From: Sternotherus odoratus
Taxonomy: Eukaryota; Chordata; Testudines; Kinosternidae
Length of the DNA stretch: 64,000 bases
Direction of reading: 5' to 3'
Assembly: GCA_032164245.1 (NCBI GenBank)
Contig: JAVMKO010000001.1
Span: 81,899,892-81,963,891 of the forward strand
A program made the translations under genes and the position numbers. This document shows, piece by piece, positions 23,501 to 35,500 of the stretch. Each line of letters begins with the position of its first letter. Positions within the stretch are counted from its first letter, which is position 1. Under the pieces are notes generated by a model, which had not been told where the DNA came from, did no database searches, and worked only from the letters and a program-made list of their open reading frames with translations.

Positions 23501-26500
23501 AACAGTAGGAGAGAAACAATATTACAACTGAAATTACATCAGGCCACTTTTGATCTTGAATGCTTAGTGTCATGCATACCTTCCTGGCACCAAATAATGC
23601 ATCAGTTACTTCTCCCTCCCCTTTTAATGGAAAGATGAGACCATGAAGCCAAGAACCAAACCTTGAGTGACTAAAATAAAATGGATGCTTCGGAAGAGGA
23701 CATTCAATAAAACTGAAAGATGGAAAATTCAAAACTGATAGTAGAAAATACTTTTTCACAAAACATAATTATTTGGTGAAAATAATTGCCACAAGATATC
23801 ATTGAGACTTACAGGATTCATAAAGGTAAGACGTTTATACAGATAACAAGAATAGGAATTGCCAGACTGGATCACGCTCAAGGTCCATTTAGCCCAATAT
23901 CCTGTCTCTGATAGTAGTCAGATCCAGATGCTTCAGAGGAAGGGGCAAGAAACCTCCTAATCCTTAGTAATTACAGATTTGGTTTAAGACCTGAAGCATG
24001 AGGTTTAATAAAATATGCATGAACATGCATTTTAATACTGCAAATTGCAAGGTCATACACGTAGGGACTAAAAACATAGGTTACATATACAGTCCCCCAT
24101 CCTATATCTTGGAAGGCTGTGAACGAGAAAAACATTTAGGGCTCATGGTGGATAACCAACTGAACATGAACTCCCTGTATAAGGTGGGAACTAAGAGAAC
24201 AAATGGAATCCTTGAGTGTATAAGCAAGAGAGTATTTAGTAGTGGTAGGGAGGTGGTGATATAGCTTTCCTGCATAAAAGTATATGTATGCATAGCTATG
24301 TATAAAATGATAGTAAGACCATTATTGGTAGAACATGTCCCTGTCTAGTGGCCATGTTTTTAAAAAGAATGTTGGGAAATTAGAGAGGACCCAGAATTGA
24401 TTCAAGGTCTGACAAACACGTCTTATTAAAAAACTCCAAAACTAAACAAGCTCAATCTGTTTAAAGTTTAACAGAAATAAGGTTAAAAAGTGACTTGATC
24501 ACAGCCTAATAGTACCTATGTGGAGAAAGACTATATGATAGTACAGGGCTCTTTAATGCAGCAGACAAAGGCATAATAAGATCTAGTGTCTGGAACCTGA
24601 AACTAGACAAATCCAAATTAGAAATAAGGCACTTTGGGTGGGTGGGGGTGGGGGGTGGGGGGGGAATGCAGGTAATTAACCCCTGGAATAATTTACGTAG
24701 GGATGTGATGAATTCTCCATCTTCTTCTGTGCTAGGCCCTATGTGTATTCCACATGTGGATATGCATGTTCTGGAAGTTTTTCCAAGCAGTGTCTGTTGA
24801 CCTGCACATGCGTAGTATCTTCCCTTGTGCTCCTGACTGAAGATATAAGGGGTGGTGCATGTTGAAGTGGAAGTCTTTCTAGAAGACATGATTCAAATGG
24901 AAGTTAAAGACTTGAAGCAGAACGTAGTGGAATTCTGTGGTCTATGTAATCCAGGAGGTCGGAAACATAAACATAGTGGTTCATCTGGCCTTAAAATATA
25001 TGAATATCTCTTCAAAAATTTGTTTGCATTAATGAATTAATCTGGATATTCTTGTTATCCATATAAATGTCCAGCCCCTTTTTGAATCTTGCTAATTTTT
25101 TAGCCTCAATAACCAGAGTTGTTAAAGTAAATACTAAGATTGGAGATAAAAAATACCAAGTTTTGGAAGGGGATTAAACCTTCAAACTTCAGGGTATAAA
25201 CCAATCTCAGTTTATTAGGGGTTATGGAAGAGAACTTTGTCTAGTGACAAGTTATCCCACAACCTGGATTCTTGTACCTTTTTCTGAAGCAGCTAGTGCT
25301 TGCAATTGTCAGTGACGAGATCCTAAACTAGAGGGACCATTGGCATAATCCAGTATGGCAATTCCTATGAACTCTGAAATATTTTTACCAAAATGATAAC
25401 ATATTCATAAAACAATTACTTTCTCTGTCAAGTGTTTAACTTTCATGCAGGAGTGGGGCCCTGCATACTAAAACACACTTGACGACAGAAAATCTAATAA
25501 TTTAAGTCACGGCCTCAGAAGCCAAACTTTTGTGGTTTTAGAGTTTGATTCCTACAAACACTATATGGCCCACTTTTTCCTGCTGAGATGTATCATCTTT
25601 TCTCTTCATCTCCACTTCTAGTGCCCTTAGAGACCAATGCAACTCGGACCAGGGGGAATGGATTGCACCTGTTTTGGAGTAGACAAAATTTTACCACAAG
25701 ACTTTTATTTGTAGCTAACACTGCTCCATTATTTTTAATAATAGCTTACAGTCTCCTTGCAAGATATCCTGGCCTCTCTCTCTGTACTTTATAATAGATG
25801 GATATTTCAGGATCTTGGCAGCATTTTACACTCCAGCTGATACCACAAAAAAAATTTACAGCTAATGTTCCTTACCTCTTTCTAGCTTATGGTAATGCCA
25901 TTGGTAAGTTATACACATGCCCCATGGGTCTCAAAGATGGTGGAGATAATGCTTTTTAAAGTGTGGGTGGCTTAGCACTGAGCTGTCCAGAGGACAAAAC
26001 AGAAAGTTGTGAAATATGAAAGCATGTACTTATAACGGAGGGAGGGGGTGGAGAGGGGGGGATAGCCTGAAGTGTACCCTTTTGTCCTTCCCCAATTTCC
26101 ACCCCCAAAGCAAGCCACGTTACAGCCTTACACTGCCAAATATTTTGGTACAAGTGGCTCTTTGGGAACCCCAGACCCTAGTTTGACATTTTTGCGGCTT
26201 GAAGTTCTGAGAGAAACTAATAGTGACCAATAAAGCTAAAGAGAGCAGCACCCCATCCACGCATTTGCAGTTGCTCCCCTCTGCTGTAGAATGTGTCGTT
26301 ACTATCAGGGATGATCCCACTTCACCTTTCAATTCTTGAACCTTGGACCAATCACTTATCCTTTTTAGCTCATTATCTCTGCTTGTGAAAGCAATGCATT
26401 GTGGGTATTTTTGGTTTTTTTCTTTTTAATTATATTTCTCTGTGTTTACTTTGATCAGAATTGATTGACTTGTTTTCCTGAGGTGTTGCATCGGTTCTTT

Positions 26501-29500
26501 AAGATGCTGAATAATAATACTTTGCATGCTTGTGTGATCAACCAAATCTTATCGCATGTCTAATGTGCAGGGTAAAAACAGGTGATGTATGGATATCAGA
26601 AACAGTTTTATGCAGCCCTGTAAAACTTAACATACAGAATTATACAGTTTTCTCCAATGTGCTTCTGACTTAGGTGGATTCTAGCCTTTGTGGGACTGCT
26701 TCTAAAGGGTTTCTGTAGTCCATGAGAAACCCACTCCATGAAGCCAGTCTTTCCATGTGTTTAGGGAGTAACTAAAGTAATTCCAGGATCATAACCAGAG
26801 TGGAGGCTCCTAAACCCATGGTTCTCTTCTTCAGGGCATCAGGTCTTTGAGTCTATTTTTATTAAACAATATGAAGGCTGTTCCCCCCCCCCCCCCTATG
26901 CATACTGTCCCATCCCCCCCACCCCCCCTGCATGCCATGGAGGATGACATGGGGTCGCATGGGTACTTGCACACACACATTCTCTTGCTGATTCGCTCCT
27001 GCCAGAAAGCCCAGGTTGTGGATTCATACATCACCTGCCTGTGTAAAATGCATGTGCATGCTGCCGTCCTCAATAACCGGAATGTGTTTTCTGTTCTTTT
27101 TTGTTTTTGTTTTTGTTTTTTTGTTTTTGTGTGGATTTTCTGCAGTGTGGTTTACCAGGACGGATTTTACGGTGCTGACCTCTATGTAAGTACACACACC
27201 GGAGCCTACTCATCCCCAACCTTCGACAAGCCAGCCTTTTTTTGTTGTTGTTGTTTGTTTATTTGGTTGGTTTGATTTGTTGTTTTTTTAAAATATTATT
27301 TACTTTGATTTTCTTCTTCCTTGTGGATATATATATTATATATTTAAGAATGCAAGCATGCTTCTCTGTCACTGCGCTTGCCCCTGGGTGCAAGACCTAA
27401 GCCTATGGGTTTCCTGATCATTGACAGGGTCAGTTTACTGGGTGTCCTTTCTCCACATGCACACTGCTACTAATCAACCCGAGAGATGATTAGCAAATTA
27501 AAATTTCTCTCAATACTTCTCTCATTTGCATAATTTGGATATAAAAATAACAGGACTGGTTTAGCCTCAGACATTCCCTTTCCCTCTCCCTTCCCCCTCT
27601 CCCCTCTTGGGGCCCTTTCAGGCTTGATTTGTGCACCATGCACTGACTGAGCTCTGTGTTTACAAAAGCTAATGTACTACTGGGATGTGGATGTCACTCC
27701 TCTGGAGAAGACATGGGGCTGATTAAAAATGGAGTCTGAGATACTGGCATCTCATTTTGCTAGTTGAAATGGTACCTAAATAGAATAAGGGTTCTCTTTC
27801 TTCTCCTCAGGGGAGTTTGCAGAGCACATATATGTGAGGATGTTTAGATGGAAGTCAGCAGCCTCCTGCTTCCTGGTAAATTTCTCAATCACCGCAAAAG
27901 GCTTCGCCCTATCATGTGATTTCACCAGCATATCTGTATCCAGAATTCCTAGCGCACTGATGTTTGAACTGATTAAGGGTGGTGGTCTTAGGCCATAGAG
28001 TTGTGGGGGGGTTCTGATTGGCAGGTGAGGAGAGCACTTTTCCTTTGGATGGAAAGTTCCATTGTAACAATCACACTATGGGAGCATGCTCTCCAGACCA
28101 AAGAACTTTAAATTCACCTTCCCCACCCTCATCCTACTCAGACTATCAGGCTCCAGCAACGCTTTCCCTTAAATAGGTGGAGATGTATCTTTGGAGTTGC
28201 AAGAATTTTGTCTTGTTTGTGGTTATGGAGGCCAGAATAGCTGAACTTGGTTTCTGTATTGCTTAGGAGATGGTGTCCCTAACATCCAAAGATCTGTATC
28301 TAGAGATTGGTTCCTGGGTAATGGATAGGGTTGCCTTTGGGCATCTCTGGTCTATATGGACCTTCAGACCTTGTAAAGACACTTTTCCCAACTCAGCAGT
28401 TAGAAAACATTCCATCTAAATACTGAGGAACCTACTGTTATGTATATACTTTGCCTGCCTGCAAGTAAACTCTCACACATGTTCTCACATGTACACGTCT
28501 GCACACACCCATGCACATGCATTTCCTGATTCGCACATATGCTCAAGTAGAAATTGACCTTCCTGGTCAAATGTTCCATTATAATCCATTATAATACTTC
28601 TTCAGGATGTAGGAAAGAGTTCTACTTTTTCTCTGTCACTCCTAAAGCCTTACTCTAGTTCAGGGGTAGGCAACCTATGGCACAGGTGCCAAAGGCAGCA
28701 CATGAGCTGATTTTTATTGGCGCACTCACTGCCCGGGTCCTGGCCACCAGTCTGGGAGGGTCTGCATTTTAATTTAATTTTTAAATGAAGCTTTTTAAAC
28801 ATTTTAAAAATCTTATTTACTTTGCATACAGTAGTTTAGTTCTATATTATAGAGTCTTAGAAAGAGAACTTCTGAAAATGTTAAATGTATTCCTGGCACG
28901 TGAGATCTTAAATGAGAGTGAATAAATGAAGACCCGGCACACCACTTCTGAAAAGTTGCTGACCCCTGCTCTAGTCTACATAGATCAGTGAGTTTGGGGC
29001 TGACCTTACAGTGACTAAGCAGGTTAATGGGCAGTTATTCTGTGCTTGTTGGCTTCTCTTGCACAGTCTGGCACATTAAAGCCTTGTTGAGAGGGAAATG
29101 TTGCCTAGAGTTATCCCCAGATTCTTTTCAGAAAGTTCCTTCAGATCTTTAACTTTCAACTTTGGTGCGTAAAAGGGGCTCATTTAACATCTTAATACCT
29201 TGACAGCAACTTTAATAGTACAGAGAATCCCCACACCCACCTCATGTTGTGCTCCAGTTTCAGCATTTCATAAAAAGGGACTGGAACCCTCAAATAAAAC
29301 CATTTATTTGGTGTCACGGACTCACAGGTCATACCCGCTCTTGGCCCACTTCGTCACATTTGGCATTTTGCAATAATAGTTGAGGTCCCACTAATGGGGA
29401 AAACAGAACTTCAGTATAAGGCATCTCTGAAGATAGGTTGGCCAGGTTTATCCCTTTACTTTTTATTGCTAGAGTTCCTGAGAGATGAATCTCAGCCTGA

Positions 29501-32500
29501 ACTTCTAAGTTACCCCACTTTTCACTCTGGATTGGCACAAATTGAATGGGGGCTGATAGGGTGACCAGACAGAAAATGTGAATAATCAGGACGGGGATGA
29601 CGGGTAATAGGAGCCTGTATAAGAAAAAGACCCCAAAATCGGGACTGTTCCTATAAAATTGGGACATCTGGTCAGCATAGTGATGCCTCACCCCCCGCTG
29701 GATTGTATTTGTTTAGTTACTGTATGAGGGCTGTCCTAAATTCTAGGATGAAGGAACAGAGTTAGTCAGCCACTGATTGCTGATTTGGGGAGAAAGTTCC
29801 CTAGCTGTTGGGGTGGCGGACGTTAAGGGTGAAGAGCCCTCACACCTGCTGAGCTGGTAGGGGTGGGCTGAGGGAAACGCAGGGGTGGGGCAAGGACCTG
29901 CAGCTGGCAGGATGAGGTAGGTCGGGGGAACAGGCTTGTTCCAGGCTTTGGCTGCTTTTTGGTATCACACGCTTTGATTTTATCTTCCTCTTCCTCCTCC
30001 CTCCTCTTCTCTTCTGGGGCAACCATCCTGCTAGCCACTTTCTTCTGTTAAAAGGGCTGTTCTGTCTCTTGCTGGACTCATTCCTGTCTGGCAAAATAAC
30101 TGAATTTATAAAGTAACCTTCCCCAGGGTCGGTGTTGGGGGATAACAGCTCCATTTTGGCCATGAGGAAAGACAGTGCTTCTCCTACAATGGGGTCAGTC
30201 TGGGATAACAAACCACCCATAAAGACCACTCCCATCTATGAAAAGCGTGCTTGCATCCACTGGAAAGAAAAGGCTGGTGAGCCCCTCTGCGGGCTGTGTT
30301 TGTATGATTGTTTCTTTCCACAGCTGTGTTTTTTGAACTGCTCTTCCTGTGTTCTGTTATAGAATAGTCTTACAGGAACCAATCATTAGCGCTAAAATAC
30401 CTCAGGTAGGAGTGCCAGTGTGACCTGCCAACCAATCAGATTGTGGATTGCAGTGGAAAAAAACTGAATTATACTAACCATTCCAGCGCCACGTTAGAGA
30501 TGGGAACAGAGGCTTTTTTTAGGACAGTGCAGACTTGTGAGCATGTGATCAAAGCTCCTGCTACCTCTGGGCTGCACATGTTTAGGTTTCACACCAAGTG
30601 GCTTTTCATTCCAAAAATGTAGTGAAAGGGTTAACAGAGGTCATGCTTGTCCCATTACTATGTAAGTTCACCTGGTGCAGTGAATGCTGTTGTCCTGTCA
30701 CCTCTTTCAGTTTTCCCCTGCCGATCTACAGTGCTTACCTGCCAGCTTTCTAATATGGAAATCCTCGAAATCAATTCCAGCCCCTTTTGCTTTTTAACTT
30801 TCAATTATAGGGACATTGGGGAATGGAGAAAAGACGCACCGGGCCTAGAAAACAAAGGCTTCCTTATATTGGAATTGCAACCCCAAAATTGATAGGGTAG
30901 TGAGTATATAGACACACTCATCAGCATGGATGTCCTTTTCTTCATGTTTCTGGAAATACCTCTGACACCTAGAGGTATGCAAGTGCTCCATAGTACCGAA
31001 CCTCAGCAACATGCTTCTCTGCTCCCTCTCTTCTGTCCTCTGCCACTCCAGAGAAAGGACACCTGCTAATATGCCTGAATAATAAGGCACTGAAAGAGGA
31101 GAGGGGAAGCTTGTTGCAAGGTGTAATTGGATTTCCTTATGGTCTGTTTAGTTTATGATTATCCCATACGGCTCTAATGTGTGGAAGAGAGAGTGTGGGT
31201 TTTTTTTGTGTGCTTAAGAGCAGTGTAGGCAACTGAAAACACTTGTTATCTGCCTTTAGAATCTTTAGTGGACAGTTGAAAAGTTGCTTCAGTTCAAACA
31301 GCAGCTTCATACTTACATCAGTTGTCAAATAATTTTCAAATACTGGCAGCAACAAACTAATACTGAAAAACTCCACATTTTAATTTTGGCAGAGGAATCC
31401 AAAGGGGATGTTTTGATTTATCCTGCTGTTGCTGGGCCATGGCTGGTATCTGCTTATCTTGGTCCTCTGGCCCTCAGAAAAGCAGTTTGAGGTCAGGGGA
31501 CTTCTGTCATACACCTAGGAAAATCCAGTCAGGTTGACAAATGAGGACAATGGAATCAGCCTGTAGGGCCCTCCATATAGCCACAAGAGAGGAGAGGTTC
31601 ATTATAGATAACTTCTCTTAGCACTTGAGACATACTGAGAGTAAAAGAACTCAAAGGAAGCTAATCTGCACTTTGAGGAAGCAGTGCTTAGACTGTCCTC
31701 ATCTGTCTTCACATCTCCCTCAACCCAGGCAAAATACTGTGCACGCTAAAGACCCAGACCTGCTGTAGAAGGGCCTTCTCTTTACAACTGATTGCGCACT
31801 AAATACATACAGCCCTTCTCCTTGCCCTTCTTGTGGCAGAGCTTTGTTACTGCCCCGCTGGTAGGGAGGTGTCTGACATCACATTCTCACAAGAAGTCCA
31901 GACCCATTCATTTGTTTTGACCTACAGTTTGGAGGTTTAAAAAACAAAAGGCTAACTAGGTTGGTGGAGATTGCACAACTGTGTTGGATATTTAGGGACT
32001 ATGCCATTGAAGGGTAGGCTCCATTAGGATTCCTCTGCAGCACTGGAGAAGTATGGAGCAGCTCTTCCGGAGCTGTCTTTTTCTTTGGGTGACATGAACA
32101 TCCAAGTTCAGTGAAAATATCTTGTAGTGACACAATTTAAATAAGCTACAATCGCTGAAGAGAGTAGCATCAGAAATCATTGGAGGTACGACCCTGTGAG
32201 TGGGTTAATGGATTAGCTTTTTACTTCAGGCAAAGTTGTGTGTGGGCAGGAATAGCAGGATTGAGGCATCGTAGGTGCTTTGGACTAGCTGTGTGGGATC
32301 TGAGATGTATTGATGGAGCTATGTGTGAGTCCTTGGTTTGAAAAAGCAGGGGCTGCTGCTGAGAAAGGAAATTTCCACAGAGCTTCTCTTTGCTTTTTAC
32401 AAGTCCTAAAACTCACCAGGAATGATTAAGGAATGAAAAGGAGTGAGAAAGGGGCCCTTTTATTCTCTCCCCCCGCCCCCATTTTGGTATATTTGGACCT

Positions 32501-35500
32501 GCTTTAGGTAATGCTAGGTATATCCAGATGTCTGAATCCCCATGCTCATTTGCTCCTAGGTCAGGACCGTACCATAATGATGTTAGTCCCCATTTTTTTG
32601 TTTTGTTTTATTGTACACACACAGATATGTAAACAGCTCCAGATCAAACAGGTCTGATTATGTGTGTATATACATATATCCTTTAATTTTTTTAAATTAA
32701 CAGTCGCTTCCGTTTTGCATCAGTGCATGGTTAAAACCAGTACACGTCAGCTGTTTAACTTCATTTCTCCAATGAAATATTTCTCCTGTTTTTTGTTTGT
32801 TGTGCAGTCGGCTGAAGAAATGTTAACATCTCGCTCTAAGTCTCTCAGTGGAGTCTCTGTTCCCTTCTCTGATATAACAGATGGGTTATTGCTTGTTATA
32901 ATTATTAACATTGTGGTGTGGGCTAGGGCTAGGGTGGGAGACATTTTTATTTTGGGACGGGATGCGGGGATTGTTAAGGTTTGGAATGTTAACTCCAGTG
33001 GTGACTGACTGTTTCCGTAATAGCAGGTCGTTGTGGCTGCACGCTCTAGTAATTGAGGCTGTGTACTTCACCGAGCTTGTGGTAGAGCCTAGGACAAACC
33101 GCTGTCCCAAGAGAATGCTGGGATAGATAGAACTAGCCAGTTTGAGTCTGAACGTGGTGATTTTGCTGGTTGTTTTAGCTCCAGATGTCAGCATGCTTAG
33201 TTTTTAATTTGATTAATAGATGTTATTGCCATTACCTTTCCCACACCTGATTCCAGTCCCTCTGTCCCTTTTCCCATTTTATGACATGTAAGTTAAAAGA
33301 GAATAAATGAAAACCTTTTTTGGTTTCAAACTGCATCTTGCTGTTATGTTCACAATAACCTCCACTCACATCAAACATGGCTACTGATCTCCAATGTGGC
33401 TAGTAAATGTTCAGGAGAGTGAGAATCTGGGCACATTCTGATGCAGGCTGCCCTGCATGTGATACTAACATGTGGAACTGGGTAAATTTTGCATCTGTCT
33501 GAACATCAGACGTACCAAGAATTCAGGAATCTCATAAACTAGGAGAGTACAGTGGTGGTGTTAATTTGCATTTGCTGGGGAAGGTTAATATGGATGACTT
33601 GGGTCTCACTGTGCCTCATACACCCTCTCTCTTTCATGTTTGGGGATTAGCAGTAAAGTATAGAAACCCAGAAAATTTAAGTGGAGCGACTAAAAACAGC
33701 CAGCTAAGAGTAGGAGGGTAAAAGCGATGACATCACACCATTTAAAAAGATGAAGTAAGGTTTAATGGGTGTAGATTTGCAATATGCTGTATCTCATTAA
33801 CAGGAAGATCCTAACTTACCCATCCACATCATATCTTCATCTCCTTCAGAGTAAGAAAGCACCTGAAAACTTGTCTTCCGTTCAGCTCCCCACCCTTCAT
33901 TCCGAGTAGTTCCACTAAGGCAGTGAAAACAAAATAAAAGCAACTGCCTCATTTTAAAAAGAAAACTTTGAGATAAAACTTCATAAGGGAAAGGATCATG
34001 TACCTTCCCTCAGGCTGAATATGAGTTTGAGTTTTTGCTTTTTCCCTCCTCTGGCCAAAAAGCTTGTCAGCTAATGATGGCAAAGTTGTCATTAACCCAA
34101 TCCAGCGACGAAGGATGTAAGACCAGCTTTTGGTTCTACACAACTGCATAAATGTTGAAAACTGTCTCTGGGGTTTTCTGGCTTTAGTAATGGCTCCCCA
34201 TGATTGAGAATCACATAGCACAAACTGGAGTCACTGGCCATATTGTCCCCATATGGCTAACAAAAGCCATGTTCAAAGTTATACAGTAAATTCAGATCAA
34301 ATCCCCATTTCACCAAGCTCATTATCCTGGTTTCTGATACTAGAAGCCTTTTGGATGGGCCTTTGTCTCCATTCTGAGAATATACCTTTCAGTCCCTAGG
34401 TTACATTAAATTGCCCCATGAAAGATCTAGAAAGCCAGTTGCCTGACTACTCAGGGGTCTCTCAGCCCCGAGAAGGAGGAAAAGGAAGAAACTGCGTGTG
34501 TCTCTGCTTTTCAGGAATTCCACTCAGACACGCACAAATCTTCTTTTGGCTCAGTGCCAATTCCCTGGGAGCCGTAACTAACTTTGAGCAACCTCCTGTA
34601 ATCTGAAGCATCTCAGCGTCTTTTAAAAGGCTTCTGTTTATTATCAGAGCAATCCTAACCCTAAGCATGGACAACAGCAACAACACAAGCTTCCCTTACA
34701 TAATGCCCAGATATCCCCAACATGCCTCAGCCTTACTTTGAAGAGCCAACCCAAAGTGGCAAAAGGATAGTTCAGTCTCTCTAAACGTTTAATCCTTGCT
34801 GCCTCTGCTGAGAATACCAGTTAGTTGCACCTGGTTCAGTTTCTGGGAGTTTCGCTAACGGATGATTCTTTTGTGTATCTGGACCAGGTGACTACCTAAA
34901 CTTGTCCCCCTCACAGCAAAGAAACAAAACATCTTGTTATGTTCCTTTGCCTGCAGCCCACACCTCTCCTCTTAGGCAGCTTCCCCCAACTCTGGCAGAG
35001 GGGCTTATAGGGGTAGAACAGCCAAATTTAGCTCTTTTATGTCCTGGTTTTCCCCTCAAAACCCACTGTAATTTACCATATGAATGACCATATGAGATTT
35101 CCTTCAGCCTATGCCTTTCACTAGACTGCCTACTTAGGCTTTGATTTGAGGCTCTCCCCAGGTCTATTAAGGGGTAGAACATTGACGGGCTAGACTCTGT
35201 TGTGATGGATAGAACATGGTAGCGGATGCAGTTTGAAACACTTCCTCTCCTTGTGGTGTGTGTGTGTGTGTGTTTTGCTTTCTGCTGGTGGACAGGTATC
35301 TGTAAAGCCAGTTCTCTTTTCTCCTGCAGGGTGGATATGCAGCCTACAGATATGCACAGCCTGCTACTGCAACAGCAGCCACGGCCGCTGCCGCCGCTGC
35401 AGCAGCTTACAGCGATGGGTACGTAAGGAGGAATGGGGCAAGCTTGATGTGTTCAGGGGTTCATGGAGTACTGCTACTCCATTTAAATACTCCTCTACCT

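Larger units (their letters stand above)
26523..27360 (+). promoter_or_regulatory. RBFOX2: GCATG cluster around the 40-nt exon
   Basis: GCATG motifs occur at 26524, 26554, 26930, 26957, 27050 and 27056 upstream of the exon and at 27356 downstream; four of these are full TGCATG. Two hexamers are back to back at 27049-27060, about 90 nt before the exon. Chance would give about one GCATG per 1,024 nt per strand. The upstream position predicts repression of the exon by RBFOX (known position rule). Confidence 0.7.

Noticed and set aside
23998..24264. 88-codon open frame ([16 protein letters not shown])
   Set aside because: Recognised as LINE reverse transcriptase C-terminal remnant, not a host gene.
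29329..29691. 120-codon minus-strand open frame
   Set aside because: Overlaps the TAGGGTGACCAGA transposon copy at 29557-29679, as does a similar peptide at 57033-57254.
32808..32880. Exon-like segment after TTGTTGTGCAG
   Set aside because: No acceptable donor follows and the reading frame gives no RBFOX-like sequence; kept only as a low-interest note.
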